NCBI GenBank assembly: GCA_910580015.1
Contig: CAJTVT010000031.1
Span: forward strand, 1 to 32,560
Direction of reading: 5' to 3'
Length of the DNA: 32,560 nucleotides
From: an uncultured Lachnospiraceae bacterium
Lineage (GTDB): Bacteria > Bacillota > Clostridia > Lachnospirales > Lachnospiraceae
How positions within the stretch are numbered: the stretch's first letter is position 1; every line of letters starts with the position of its first letter. The position numbers were made by a program, and so were the translations under genes. Of this stretch, positions 16,842 through 25,534 are shown piece after piece. The notes under the pieces were generated by a model. That model saw only the letters and a list, made by a program, of their open reading frames with translations, ran no database searches and was not told where the DNA came from.

Positions 16842-18116
16842 CTATATTTTTTTCCTGTCCTTTAAAATATCAAAACAATCAAAGGTGGCAAAATAATCTT
16901 CTGGTGTCTCTGCTCGACGGATCAACTGTGCGCTTCCATCTTCTCTCAAGAGAATTTCAGCAGATTTCAGCTTTCCATTGTAATTATACCCCATAGAGAA
17001 TCCATGTGCGCCAGTATCGTGGAGAACCAACAGATCTCCTCTGTCAATCTTGGGAAGCATTCGATCAATTGCAAATTTATCATTGTTTTCACAGAGAGAA
17101 CCTGTAATATCATATTTATGGTCACATACGCTGTTATCCTTCCCCATAACTGTAATATGATGGTACGCACCATACATGGCTGGACGCATCAGATTTACGG
17201 CACAAGCATCACACCCAATATACTCCTTATGGGTATGTTTCTCATGGATGGCAGTTGTCACCAGACAGCCATATGGACCCATCATAAATCGTCCAAGCTC
17301 TGTATAAATTGCCACATCTCCCATGCCTGCTGGAACTAGAACTTCCTCATATACTTTACGGACACGCTCCCCGATCACCCGAATATCATTGGGCTCTTCA
17401 TCTGGACGGTAAGGGATCCCAATTCCACCAGACAGATTGATGAAACGGATATCTGCACCAGTCTTTTCTTTTAATTCTACTGCCATCTCAAATAAAGTTT
17501 TTGCCAAAGTTGGATAATAATCATTCGTAATGGTATTACTTGCCAAAAAAGCATGTATACCAAAATATTTTGCTCCTTTTTCTTTCAATACTTGAAACCC
17601 TTCAAACATCTGCTCTGTGGTAAAACCATATTTTGCATCACTTGGATTATCCATAATACTGTTGCTGATCTTAAACAACCCACCAGGATTGTAACGACAG
17701 CTAATGGTCTCTGGGATGCAGCCAATGGTTTTCTCCAAAAAATCGATATGTGTAAAATCGTCTAAATTGATGATCGCCCCCATGTCATACGCAAACTTGT
17801 ATTCCTCAGCAGGTGTGGCATTGGAAGAAAACATGACATCTGATCCTGAAAATTTCAAAGCATCTGCAATCATCAGCTCTGTCATGGAAGAACAGTCACA
17901 TCCACAACCATATTCCTTTAAAATATTGATCAGAAAGGGATTTGGGGTTGCTTTTACAGCAAAATACTCTTTGAATCCTTGATTCCAGGAAAATGCTTCC
18001 TTTAATGCCTGTGCATTCTCACGAATTCCCTTCTCATCATACAGATGAAACGGTGTTGGATATTGTTTCACGATCTCTTGTAATTGTTCATTCGTTACAA
18101 ATGGTTCTTTCTTCAT
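16842..18116 (-). CDS. lysA: Diaminopimelate decarboxylase-like PLP enzyme
   Basis: 424 residues, fold type III PLP decarboxylase (alanine-racemase-like barrel plus beta domain). The expected reaction is meso-diaminopimelate to L-lysine. The PLP lysine is in YFAVKATPNP. The phosphate-binding glycines are in LSGGIGIPY and the substrate and cofactor contacts in ELGRFMMGPYG. The second-subunit Cys region is in YIGCDACAVNLMRP, and the C-terminal PLP-contacting Tyr region is HDTGAHGFSMGYNYNGK. The start at 18116 has AAAGGAG 9 bases upstream; an in-frame ATG 69 bp further up lies inside the trmB-like gene and is not conserved. The first 29 bp overlap the end of the regulator gene. A related decarboxylase with another diamino acid substrate remains possible. 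Confidence 0.88.
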   Translation of the reverse strand: MKKEPFVTNEQLQEIVKQYPTPFHLYDEKGIRENAQALKEAFSWNQGFKEYFAVKATPNPFLINILKEYGCGCDCSSMTELMIADALKFSGSDVMFSSNATPAEEYKFAYDMGAIINLDDFTHIDFLEKTIGCIPETISCRYNPGGLFKISNSIMDNPSDAKYGFTTEQMFEGFQVLKEKGAKYFGIHAFLASNTITNDYYPTLAKTLFEMAVELKEKTGADIRFINLSGGIGIPYRPDEEPNDIRVIGERVRKVYEEVLVPAGMGDVAIYTELGRFMMGPYGCLVTTAIHEKHTHKEYIGCDACAVNLMRPAMYGAYHHITVMGKDNSVCDHKYDITGSLCENNDKFAIDRMLPKIDRGDLLVLHDTGAHGFSMGYNYNGKLKSAEILLREDGSAQLIRRAETPEDYFATFDCFDILKDRKKI

Positions 18117-18885
18117 ATGATTTATCTCCTTTGTTTTTTGATTTTTTCTGCTGCCCTTTTTCCAATTCCAGCAGGCGGATTTCATTTTTCATAGAGTCCT
18201 TAAACACCTGAACAAAATTCATCTGTCCAGAATACAGACAGGTACTGTCTTTCCCTTTTCCCAATTCTCCAGTTAGCACATACTTGGAATCCATGATAAT
18301 CCCAATTTGACAATTTTTGTCCTCTGTATAATATACCTTAATCCCATTGCGCCAACAGAAACTCTTTCCTTCCTCTGTCTGCTCTCCCTCTCTAGCAGAA
18401 GTAAGAACAACGACCTTAATTTTCTTTCTGGCCAACAACTCCAATTCTTCTTGAAACTGTACTAAAAGTCTGGAAGACATGGATAGATACACACGACTTC
18501 TGGCTCTGGTAAGCATATTTCTTACCTTATCCGTAATATTCTCATCGGAACTGATGGTAAAATATCCTTCCCGTTCTTCCTTTTCCCTGGGCATATGGGC
18601 AACTAAGAGTTCCTTTCGCACATCCAGGCTGCGAAGCTTATTTTGACAGAACTCTTCAATATCCACTGGCGTATATTTCTTTGAGGTTCCCTCCATCGCA
18701 TAGGCCCCTCCCTTATCCGCTAACCCTTCCAATGCTTTGTACACATTAGAACGTGAAATCCCCATACTTTTCGCAATTTCATATCCATTGCTTGTCCCCA
18801 GACGAAAAAGTTCTAGATACACCTGAGCCTCCTGTCCTGTTAAACCGAAAGCCATCAAATGTTCAATGAGATTCTTTTCTTCCAC
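18088..18885 (-). CDS. TrmB family transcriptional regulator
   Basis: 265 residues. An N-terminal TrmB-type winged helix (about 1-75: LMAFGLTGQEAQVYLELFRLGTSNGYEIAKSMGISRSNVYKALEGL) is followed by a short coiled segment and a C-terminal effector-like domain (about 105-250). The start is a GTG at 18885 with AAAGGAGGGG upstream. It is first in an operon with the lysA-like gene, whose start lies inside its 3' end. It may therefore regulate that decarboxylase, although TrmB proteins are best known for sugar control. The C-terminal tail is Lys-rich (KGQQKKSKNKGDKS). Confidence 0.88.
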   Translation of the reverse strand: MEEKNLIEHLMAFGLTGQEAQVYLELFRLGTSNGYEIAKSMGISRSNVYKALEGLADKGGAYAMEGTSKKYTPVDIEEFCQNKLRSLDVRKELLVAHMPREKEEREGYFTISSDENITDKVRNMLTRARSRVYLSMSSRLLVQFQEELELLARKKIKVVVLTSAREGEQTEEGKSFCWRNGIKVYYTEDKNCQIGIIMDSKYVLTGELGKGKDSTCLYSGQMNFVQVFKDSMKNEIRLLELEKGQQKKSKNKGDKSYEERTICNE

Positions 18886-18951
18886 AACCAGCCCCTCCTT
18901 TCCTGATAAATTTCTGTAACCGCAGGAATTGTAGTGGTATCATTCGGTAAT

Positions 18952-18980
18952 ACTATAATCTCTTTCCGACAAAATGTCAA
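18952..18980 (-). promoter_or_regulatory. Promoter of the trmB-lysA operon
   Basis: On the minus strand TTGACA (18975-18980) and TATAGT (18952-18957) are separated by exactly 17 bp. This is a near-consensus sigma-A promoter about 65 bp before the GTG start. Confidence 0.85.
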
Positions 18981-19007
18981 GAAAATATTAATTCAAATTC
19001 GTAAGTG

Positions 19008-19070
19008 AGGATTTATGATGTCAAAAGTAGAAAGCATAGCAGGCTTGTTGGCTGATTTTGACATTATGCC
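19008..19070. repeat. Fold-back element, TGTCAAAA family, short copy (63 bp)
   Basis: The ends GGATTTATGATGTCAAAAG and TTTTGACATTATGCC form an inverted repeat. The interior shares AGCATAGCAG with copy 1 (on the opposite strand). It looks like an internally deleted member of the family at 15781 and 25535. Confidence 0.5.
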
Positions 19071-19150
19071 ATAGGGTAGATGCAGATAGATTCGTATCAA
19101 TCCATATAGACCACACGCTCTAATATTGAAGCACAGAAAAAGGACCATTA

Positions 19151-19223
19151 TATTAAGGAATCAACAAGAAAAGATTGCTTTAACACAAACAAAACCATAT
19201 CTTGTTGTCTGTTCCTTAATGTA
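19151..19223. repeat. Long imperfect hairpin in the gap before mcp
   Basis: TATTAAGGAATCAACAAGA near 19151 is inversely repeated as TCTTGTTGTCTGTTCCTTAAT ending near 19221, with about 30 bases between. No T-run follows on either strand, so I do not call it a terminator. The rest of 18986-19414 holds the two repeats and the gene fragment listed separately, and no ORF. Confidence 0.45.
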
Positions 19224-19268
19224 ATAGCCCTTGCTATTCGTATACTCTAACTTATAGATAATATAAAC

Positions 19269-19283
19269 GTGTCAGTACACTAG
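19269..19283. repeat. Solo end of a CTAG-family element
   Basis: GTGTCAGTACACTAG closely matches the right ends of the elements at 46-203 and 208-365 (GGTCANTACA followed by CTAG), including an AT-rich ATATAA a few bases inside. No matching left end or core hairpin lies nearby, so this is a fragment. Confidence 0.55.
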
Positions 19284-19345
19284 ATACCACCTGCATATTG
19301 TCCACAGAAACTGCTGCGTTCCCAATCAGCTCCCTCAATCCCTAT
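19283..19345 (-). pseudogene. Fragment of a second chemotaxis-receptor (mcp) gene
   Basis: The 31 bases from 19283 are identical to those from 19737 inside the intact mcp gene, and similarity continues at about 85% to near 19345. On the minus strand it reads RELIGNAAVSVDNMQVVS, matching the RELTGNVAVSVDNMQVVS of the intact receptor. The match stops exactly at the CTAG of the solo repeat end. It is a remnant of a paralogous receptor gene or a local duplication, not expressed as a protein of its own. Confidence 0.75.
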
Positions 19346-19414
19346 TCAAGATTTATACACATTCAAAGTGATAAACCAGCAACATTCCTAATAAACATCA
19401 ACTATTTAACATTA

Positions 19415-21235
19415 CTACAGTTTAAATTTCATAGCTTCTTGGTTCTGTCGCTCGCTTAACTGCACAAGAGACTGTGTATCTTGACTACACTCCTCGATCC
19501 CTTCTGCCACAAGCTGCATACTTGCACTGGTCTCCTCTGTAGAAGCTGCATTCTCTTCCACAATACTTGCCAGGTTATTTACAGAATCTGCCACAAGCTG
19601 TTTCAGGGAATCAAGAACACTCGTCTGACCACCGATTTCATTCGTTACACTTTCCACCCTCTGTATCTCTTCATACAAATGATTAAACGCCTGCCGGGTC
19701 TCATCCAAACGAATCTGCTGTTCTTGCACATTCTTTGATACCACCTGCATATTGTCCACAGAAACTGCCACGTTTCCAGTCAGCTCCCTTACAATTCCTT
19801 CTATCTCCTCCGCGCTGTTAGCAGATTCTTCTGCAAGGTTCCGAATCTCCTCTGCCACCACTGCAAAACCTCTTCCTGCCTCGCCAGCACGGGCAGCTTC
19901 AATACTTGCATTCAGGGAGAGTAAATTCGTCTGCTCTGCCAATCCTTTGATAATCTCAACAGCCTTATTGATATTAGCTGCGGATTCATTATTCTTATTA
20001 GTCTGCTCATATACCACAGCGATTGTGTTGATGGTAGTCTCTGTAATCTTATGTAACAGATCAATACTCTCTAATGCTCCTGTAGAACAATTCATCATTG
20101 TGGACACAGAATCCTCCAGCTTATCTACACCCTGCTTTTCCACTTCAATAACGGTTCCAAGCTCGGTAATCTTATTGTTGACCGTCTCGGTCTCGGTAGC
20201 CTGGCTTGCCGCTCCCAAAGCCAACTCCTCAATAGCTGTATTGACATTCTGGATACTGCTGCTGATATTTTCAAACTTCTCACTAAATTTCTGGCTGCTG
20301 TCTCTCATATGGTTTCCTGCATCTGTAACATTTCCAATCATTCTTGCAAGAGAATTCTTCACTCCATCAAGAGAACGAGCAATTTTGCCAAGCTCATCCG
20401 CCCTGCCTGTCAATCTCGGATCAATCTGGAAGGTTAAATCTCCCTCTGCTGTCTTGTGCAAATGCCCCTCAATTCGCTTAATTCCCAAAGTAAGTCTCTT
20501 ACCAAAAAACAGCGATACCAGAAAAGCAATCAACAGTATGATTGCAACTGCAACCGCAAACATCGTAATCATTTGCTTAAATTCTTGATTAATTCGTGCT
20601 CTGGTAACTTCAATCTCCTCATTCATGTCATCCACATAATTTCCAGTTGCAATGACCCAGCCCCAAGGTTCAAATTTCTGTCCATAGGCAATTTTGGGAG
20701 CCACTGTAACCCCATCTGCCTTTGTAAATGAAAACTCATGATATCCGTCGCCGCTTTCCGCAGCATCTATAATACCCTGAGTAATCTTCACACCATTGGG
20801 ATCCGTCATATCAATACGATTATTTCCTTCCTGTTCTGCCAAGATAGGATGCATCACTAACACGCCGTCCTCTCCGTCAATCCAGATATAACCGGAAGCA
20901 TCGTCTCTGTAACGCATGCTTCGAACTGCTTCTTTAGCCTCATGCTGAGCCTCTTCCTCTGTCATCTCATTATTGACAAACCTATCATAATAACTCTGCA
21001 CGATCGCCATCGCTGACTGAATTTGTGATCGGATCTCTGTACGATAATCTTCATTCTTTGTGGTTTCATGTTCATCCACGGACTCCGTCATGGACTGTCG
21101 GAGGAAAAATGTTCCAAGTCCTCCTAAACTGGCTGCAGTAATCGCAATCAGCAAGAATACTACCAGGACTACCATAGTCGCAAGACTCTTCATCCCTTTT
21201 CCAGTTTTCTCTTGTGTACTCTCAATCATTTTCAT
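19415..21235 (-). CDS. Methyl-accepting chemotaxis protein with single-Cache sensor domain
   Basis: 606 residues. A short cytoplasmic start is followed by TM1 (about 18-45), an extracellular sensor (about 46-218) of single Cache type with the typical SGYIWIDGEDGVLVMHP and GWVIATGNYVDD, TM2 (about 221-244), HAMP (about 245-300) and a long coiled-coil signalling domain. The conserved CheA/CheW contact tip is LLSLNASIEAARAGEAGRGFAVVAEEIRNLAEES. Ligands of such sensors are often small organic acids; the actual ligand is unknown. A consensus promoter precedes it, and GGGGGAC lies 8 bases before the ATG. No other chemotaxis gene is in the window. A piece of a paralogue lies just downstream. Confidence 0.95.
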   Translation of the reverse strand: MKMIESTQEKTGKGMKSLATMVVLVVFLLIAITAASLGGLGTFFLRQSMTESVDEHETTKNEDYRTEIRSQIQSAMAIVQSYYDRFVNNEMTEEEAQHEAKEAVRSMRYRDDASGYIWIDGEDGVLVMHPILAEQEGNNRIDMTDPNGVKITQGIIDAAESGDGYHEFSFTKADGVTVAPKIAYGQKFEPWGWVIATGNYVDDMNEEIEVTRARINQEFKQMITMFAVAVAIILLIAFLVSLFFGKRLTLGIKRIEGHLHKTAEGDLTFQIDPRLTGRADELGKIARSLDGVKNSLARMIGNVTDAGNHMRDSSQKFSEKFENISSSIQNVNTAIEELALGAASQATETETVNNKITELGTVIEVEKQGVDKLEDSVSTMMNCSTGALESIDLLHKITETTINTIAVVYEQTNKNNESAANINKAVEIIKGLAEQTNLLSLNASIEAARAGEAGRGFAVVAEEIRNLAEESANSAEEIEGIVRELTGNVAVSVDNMQVVSKNVQEQQIRLDETRQAFNHLYEEIQRVESVTNEIGGQTSVLDSLKQLVADSVNNLASIVEENAASTEETSASMQLVAEGIEECSQDTQSLVQLSERQNQEAMKFKL

Positions 21236-21268
21236 ATTCTGTCCCCCGAACTTTTATTTTATAGAACA

Positions 21269-21297
21269 ATTATCCTATATTTTATGGATTTTGTCAA
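21269..21297 (-). promoter_or_regulatory. Promoter of mcp
   Basis: On the minus strand TTGACA (21292-21297) and GATAAT (21269-21274) are spaced by 17 bp, 34 bp before the ATG. It is a sigma-A type promoter rather than the sigma-D type usual for motility genes. Confidence 0.8.
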
Positions 21298-21309
21298 TGT
21301 AATTATACA

Positions 21310-21801
21310 TTATTCACAATGAGGAATCACTTTTCCCTGTTCCAAACTGTCTGGCACATGGATCACACGCTGGTTTTTGCTTCCCCTCCAGTGCAATTGA
21401 TTATCCTTCTGTTCCACGATAAATTCTCCATCCACCAGTACATCCAGATACTTTATAAGCTCCAAATTACAGATAGATTCCCATACAAACCCGGTATACA
21501 ACCATATGGTTTTTGTTGGAAACTTTTCCTTGACCTCTCTCACCAGCTTTCCGATATCGGTGCGGTTTGAAAAATACAACGGATCTCCGCCACTTAAAGT
21601 CAGTCCTGAGATATAATCTCTGGAAAGCTCCTCAAACACTTCCTGCTTCGCTTCCTCATCAAATATAAGCCCCCCATTTGGATCCCAGGTAATAGGATTC
21701 TGACAGTCCTTACAGCAATGAGAACAGCCAGACACCCACAAAACCACACGCAACCCATCTCCATTTAGCATATCAGCCTTTGTAATATTGTGGTATCTCA
21801 T
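21310..21801 (-). CDS. nrdG: Anaerobic ribonucleotide reductase activating protein (radical SAM)
   Basis: 163 residues. It uses a 4Fe-4S cluster and S-adenosylmethionine to create the glycyl radical on NrdD. The cluster motif C-x3-C-x2-C is Cys26, Cys30 and Cys33 in SGCSHCCKDCQNP. The SAM-binding GG-type motif is LTLSGGDPLY. The gene starts 11 bp downstream of nrdD, forming the standard nrdDG pair. The mcp promoter lies right after its stop, with no clear terminator between. Confidence 0.96.
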   Translation of the reverse strand: MRYHNITKADMLNGDGLRVVLWVSGCSHCCKDCQNPITWDPNGGLIFDEEAKQEVFEELSRDYISGLTLSGGDPLYFSNRTDIGKLVREVKEKFPTKTIWLYTGFVWESICNLELIKYLDVLVDGEFIVEQKDNQLHWRGSKNQRVIHVPDSLEQGKVIPHCE

Positions 21802-21812
21802 TTCATGTCTCC

Positions 21813-23942
21813 TTACATACTCTTACGCTCCGCAATTTCTGCCATTTTTGCCTCATTTAACCGGGTGTCGCCTTTTACTCTGGAATAAGAAAGATACCCA
21901 TTCATTCGATCAATCTTTGTCAGGTTCCGACTGCCACATTTGGGACACACATCCATCTCCAACTCCTGATGACCACAGTCATCACAGTAGGCAAGGGACA
22001 AATTCACCCCCTCATAAAAGCCCATCTCCATAGCACGGCGAACCAAAGTTTTTACTGCTTCTCGATTATAATCAATTGGATATTTCACATACTGAATCTT
22101 CCCACCATTGCTCAACTCCCAAAAACGGTATTCCAAATCCTGCTTCTGAATTGGTGTAATCTCCTCCGTTACATGACAGTGAAAACCATTGCTGACATAT
22201 TCCCGGTCTGAAACATTTTCCACAATTCCATATTTTTTGCGAAATTGCTTTACCTGCAATCCACAAAGATTTTCTGCTGGAGTTGCATAAATGGCATAAA
22301 GATTTCCATCCTCTTTTTTATATTTGTTAATCTTATCGTTAATATGTTCCAAAACTTCAATGGCAAACTGACCATCTTCCACCAATGATTTTCCATTATA
22401 GAGCCGTTGAAGCTCGTTAAAAGCTGTAATTCCAAAAGATGCTGTTGCTGTTTTAAGCAAAGGTTTAATTTTATCATGTATTCCCAAATGCCCACCATAA
22501 AATCCTCCCTCGCAGTAAGCCAGGGGATTTGTACTTGCACGCATCTCTCCTAAATATGCATATGTACGGATATGAAGCTGTCGGATCAATTCCAGATAGT
22601 AATCCAACACCTCGTAAAAATCTCGACTCTCCTGTCTGGATTTTGCCAAGATCATAGGGAGATGTAGACTGACCACACCGATATTAAAACGCCCCACAAA
22701 CACAGGATGATCGTTTTCATCCGCAGGATTCATGCCACCTCTCTCATACCAAGGAGACAGAAAGGCCCGACAGCCCATAGGACTGATAATTTCCCCATAT
22801 TGCTTATACATGCTGGCTATATATCCTTTTCCTGTCAGACTTAGCCAATCTGGATACATTGTCTTTCTGGAACATTCAATGCCTGCCTCGAACACATCCT
22901 CCAATTCTTTGCCTGGTCCATGAAGGTTTTCATCATACAAAAACACTAATTTTGGAAATAGCACTGGTTTTTTGCACTCTGCCTTTCCTTGTCCTTTCTT
23001 TCGAACATTTAACATCGCAATGGAAGCCATCTTTGCAAACCGCCCAGTCCCTGTTCCAAAAGTCATCGTGATAAAAGGATAGTCCCCACGGCTGGAGGAA
23101 ACCGAGTTAAACTTATATTCCCAACCTTGCACACCCTGCTCCAAATCTCTCACAATATCTTTCATGGTCTCTTCTTCCGCCTGCTCCTCACGCAATCCAA
23201 GCTCCTGGTAACGATTCTTGTATTTCAAATACGATTTCTCAGCATATGGTTCTAAAATTTTCTCTACACTGGGAACTGTAAAACCGCCATACTGTTGACT
23301 TGCCGCACTCAAAACAATATCTCCAATCACATCAAAGGCAACATCCAAGGTTTTCGGCTCATTGTACCACAGATTTCCCATCTCAAAACCACCCCGCAGT
23401 ACGTTTTCCACATCAAACAGACAGCAATTCATGGTATCACGCCTTGCTGACATATCATGTACATAAAGGTAGCCGTCCCTACATGCCTGAATTTCCTCGG
23501 TGGTCATAAAAAATTTCTGATACAGTTCCTTGTTTAACTGGTTAAAAATCAAACTCCTCTTTGTAGATACCAAAGCGCTATCTGTGTTAGAATTCTCTTT
23601 ATCACCAATATACATGATAGATTGGCTCTTCTTATACACTTCATCCAACATCTGCACAAAATCCTGCTTGTAATTCCGATAGTCTCGGTAACTTTTTGCC
23701 ACAGAAGGATTCACTTTCTCCAAAGCCCCCTCCACAATATTGTGCATCTGGGCAATCTGAATCTCCTTAAGCCCCATGGATTTGACTTTTTCCTCCACAA
23801 ACTGACAGATAAAATTTAATTCTTCCTCCGTAAATTTGACTAAGGCGCGATACGCAGATTTATTCACAGCCACAACTACTTTCTGGACATTAAATTCTTC
23901 CTTTGTCCCATCCTTTTTGATCACCCTAAAATCTTTTTCCAT
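21813..23942 (-). CDS. nrdD: Anaerobic (class III) ribonucleoside-triphosphate reductase
   Basis: 709 residues. It reduces ribonucleoside triphosphates to dNTPs under anaerobic conditions. An N-terminal ATP-cone (about 1-95; FRVIKKDGTKEEFNVQKVVVAV) is the allosteric activity site. Active-site cysteines lie in NCCLFDVENVLRGG and GCRAFLSPW. A C-terminal zinc site is formed by CDDCGHQELEMDVCPKCGS. The glycyl radical is expected at about Gly682 in RMNGYLSYSR. Ribosome binding site AGAGG lies 8 bases before the ATG. Two NrdR-type boxes upstream indicate control by the ATP/dATP-sensing repressor NrdR. Confidence 0.97.
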   Translation of the reverse strand: MEKDFRVIKKDGTKEEFNVQKVVVAVNKSAYRALVKFTEEELNFICQFVEEKVKSMGLKEIQIAQMHNIVEGALEKVNPSVAKSYRDYRNYKQDFVQMLDEVYKKSQSIMYIGDKENSNTDSALVSTKRSLIFNQLNKELYQKFFMTTEEIQACRDGYLYVHDMSARRDTMNCCLFDVENVLRGGFEMGNLWYNEPKTLDVAFDVIGDIVLSAASQQYGGFTVPSVEKILEPYAEKSYLKYKNRYQELGLREEQAEEETMKDIVRDLEQGVQGWEYKFNSVSSSRGDYPFITMTFGTGTGRFAKMASIAMLNVRKKGQGKAECKKPVLFPKLVFLYDENLHGPGKELEDVFEAGIECSRKTMYPDWLSLTGKGYIASMYKQYGEIISPMGCRAFLSPWYERGGMNPADENDHPVFVGRFNIGVVSLHLPMILAKSRQESRDFYEVLDYYLELIRQLHIRTYAYLGEMRASTNPLAYCEGGFYGGHLGIHDKIKPLLKTATASFGITAFNELQRLYNGKSLVEDGQFAIEVLEHINDKINKYKKEDGNLYAIYATPAENLCGLQVKQFRKKYGIVENVSDREYVSNGFHCHVTEEITPIQKQDLEYRFWELSNGGKIQYVKYPIDYNREAVKTLVRRAMEMGFYEGVNLSLAYCDDCGHQELEMDVCPKCGSRNLTKIDRMNGYLSYSRVKGDTRLNEAKMAEIAERKSM

Positions 23943-24004
23943 ACTTTTTCCTCTTTTCCCGCCAATGTTCTATACCTATATCTCTTTTTCTATATCCCCA
24001 CAAC

Positions 24005-24019
24005 AACTTTATCTAGTGC
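24005..24019 (-). promoter_or_regulatory. NrdR box 2 (proximal)
   Basis: On the minus strand GCACTAGATAAAGTT resembles the NrdR consensus ACACWATATATWGTG. It starts 41 bp (about four helical turns) after box 1, which fits cooperative binding on one DNA face. It is the weaker of the two boxes. Confidence 0.6.
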
Positions 24020-24045
24020 TATTTGACGATTTTTTTATTATCAAA

Positions 24046-24060
24046 CGCAATATATAGTGT
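24046..24060 (-). promoter_or_regulatory. NrdR box 1 (distal)
   Basis: On the minus strand ACACTATATATTGCG matches the NrdR consensus ACACWATATATWGTG at nearly every position. It lies about 105 bp before the nrdD start. Confidence 0.8.
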
Positions 24061-24102
24061 ATGTTCTCTATCCTATCATTTTATTGCTCATTCGTCAACA
24101 GG

Positions 24103-24136
24103 AAAACTGCCGCACAAACAAATTGTGCGGCAGTTT
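24103..24136. terminator. Terminator after the PepSY gene
   Basis: A perfect 11-bp stem CTGCCGCACAA / TTGTGCGGCAG with a 5-nt loop is followed on the minus strand by TTTTCC. It lies 20 bp past the stop codon at 24153. Confidence 0.85.
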
Positions 24137-24152
24137 ACTTACATTCAGAACC

Positions 24153-25352
24153 TTAATCATCCCATTCAGCATCATATTTTAAAATTTCGCCTGTCACGGC
24201 ATCTATCTCATACTCATATTCCATGCCGTTTCTATCAAATTCAACCTCATAAATTAATTGTCCATCTTCTCTTTCCAGTTCCACTTTCTTAAAATGTACC
24301 TGTGAGACAGAAAATCCGGCATGTTCTACAGCAATGGCTTTTGCCTGCTCTGCATCAATTTTTGTATCACCACTTGCACCATCGCCTTGATACTTTTCTT
24401 TCTCCTTGCTGCGAATCTCACCTGTCACGGCATCTATCTCATATTCATATTTGTGAGTAGCTGTAAAAAATTTGATATCGTATACAAGAATTCCATCCTC
24501 ATAATCTAACTTTGCCTTGGTAAAGCTTACTTCTTCCGAACTCACGCCTGCATCTTCTGCCGCTTTCTCCTTTGCCTCTTCCAAACTTATCTGTGGCTCA
24601 TCCTCTTGGGATGGCAAGTTCGCTGTTGTTTTCTTCTCTCGATCTACTTCCAAAACACTTCCTGTCAATGCATGGATCTTGATCTCATATTTATATTTTT
24701 CACCTAACACTTCCACTTCGTAGACAGGCACTCCGTCATCCATATCTAATTCAATTTTCACAACGGTTCCTTCTCCTGCTTCTTCAAGGGCAATCTGTTT
24801 TGCCTGCTTTTCACCAATATACTTCTGATTATCTATTTTGGACACCAATTCCCATTCATAATCTATCAGTTCCTTGGTACGTGCATGGAATTTTAATTCG
24901 TATTTTTTTGTACCCTTCTGTAATTTTACTTTATAGATATCAATTCCTTTACTGCGCTTTTTCGTAAGACTCGTAATTTTTCCTTTGGAAACTTTCTTTA
25001 AAGCCAATTTCTTACATTTACTTTCACTGATTATTTTTCCGCTGCCTCTTTTTACATAACGAGATAATACTTTCCATTCATAAGAAATTAATTTGGAATC
25101 AGAAGCGCGATAGATAAGTTCATATTCTTTTTTACCCTTCTGAAGCTTTATCTCATAGACATGAACCCCTTTCTCATAGTCTTTCTCCACCTTCAAAACC
25201 GTTGCACCTTTCACCTGCTTTTTTGCCAGCTTCTTCGCCTGTGAAACAGTTTGGATCTCTTTGGCAAATGCGGTTTCTGGAACCCATAAAACACTTGTAG
25301 CCACAAAACATACCATCAACAAAAATGACACTAACTTTTTGGTTATCTTCAT
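24153..25352 (-). CDS. Secreted protein with five PepSY repeats
   Basis: 399 residues. A Sec signal peptide (KKLVSFLLMVCFVATSVLWVPETAFA) has a likely cleavage after Ala30. Five PepSY-like repeats of about 65-70 residues follow, each with a helix rich in A/K (QAKKLAKKQ, QAKQIALEEA, EAKEKAAEDA, QAKAIAVEHA) and a beta segment ending in the pattern YEYEIDAVTGEI. The first two repeats are very Lys-rich and the last two acidic, giving a strong charge gradient. PepSY domains are linked to protease inhibition or binding of cell-wall targets; the function here is unknown. AAGGAGG lies 8 bases before the ATG. It is a single-gene unit with its own promoter and terminator. Confidence 0.88.
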   Translation of the reverse strand: MKITKKLVSFLLMVCFVATSVLWVPETAFAKEIQTVSQAKKLAKKQVKGATVLKVEKDYEKGVHVYEIKLQKGKKEYELIYRASDSKLISYEWKVLSRYVKRGSGKIISESKCKKLALKKVSKGKITSLTKKRSKGIDIYKVKLQKGTKKYELKFHARTKELIDYEWELVSKIDNQKYIGEKQAKQIALEEAGEGTVVKIELDMDDGVPVYEVEVLGEKYKYEIKIHALTGSVLEVDREKKTTANLPSQEDEPQISLEEAKEKAAEDAGVSSEEVSFTKAKLDYEDGILVYDIKFFTATHKYEYEIDAVTGEIRSKEKEKYQGDGASGDTKIDAEQAKAIAVEHAGFSVSQVHFKKVELEREDGQLIYEVEFDRNGMEYEYEIDAVTGEILKYDAEWDD

Positions 25353-25407
25353 AAAAATTTCCTCCTTATATATCTTCTGATGCTATGATGTTTTTGATTC
25401 TGAAAAT

Positions 25408-25440
25408 ATTATACAAAAGAAACATTAAAATAACATTAAT
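25408..25440 (-). promoter_or_regulatory. Promoter of the PepSY gene with 11-bp direct repeats in place of a -35
   Basis: On the minus strand a consensus TATAAT (25408-25413) has no good -35. Instead two 11-bp direct repeats, ATTAATGTTAT (25430-25440) and TTTAATGTTTC (25419-25429), sit immediately upstream. This arrangement is typical of activation by an OmpR/PhoB-type response regulator. Confidence 0.55.
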
Positions 25441-25534
25441 AAAAAGAATAAATATTTATTATCACCCAAACAGGATTCTCCGCCGCAGTTTGATGATTAT
25501 TTTTTATCTTATAGGAAATTCGACGGGATTTACT

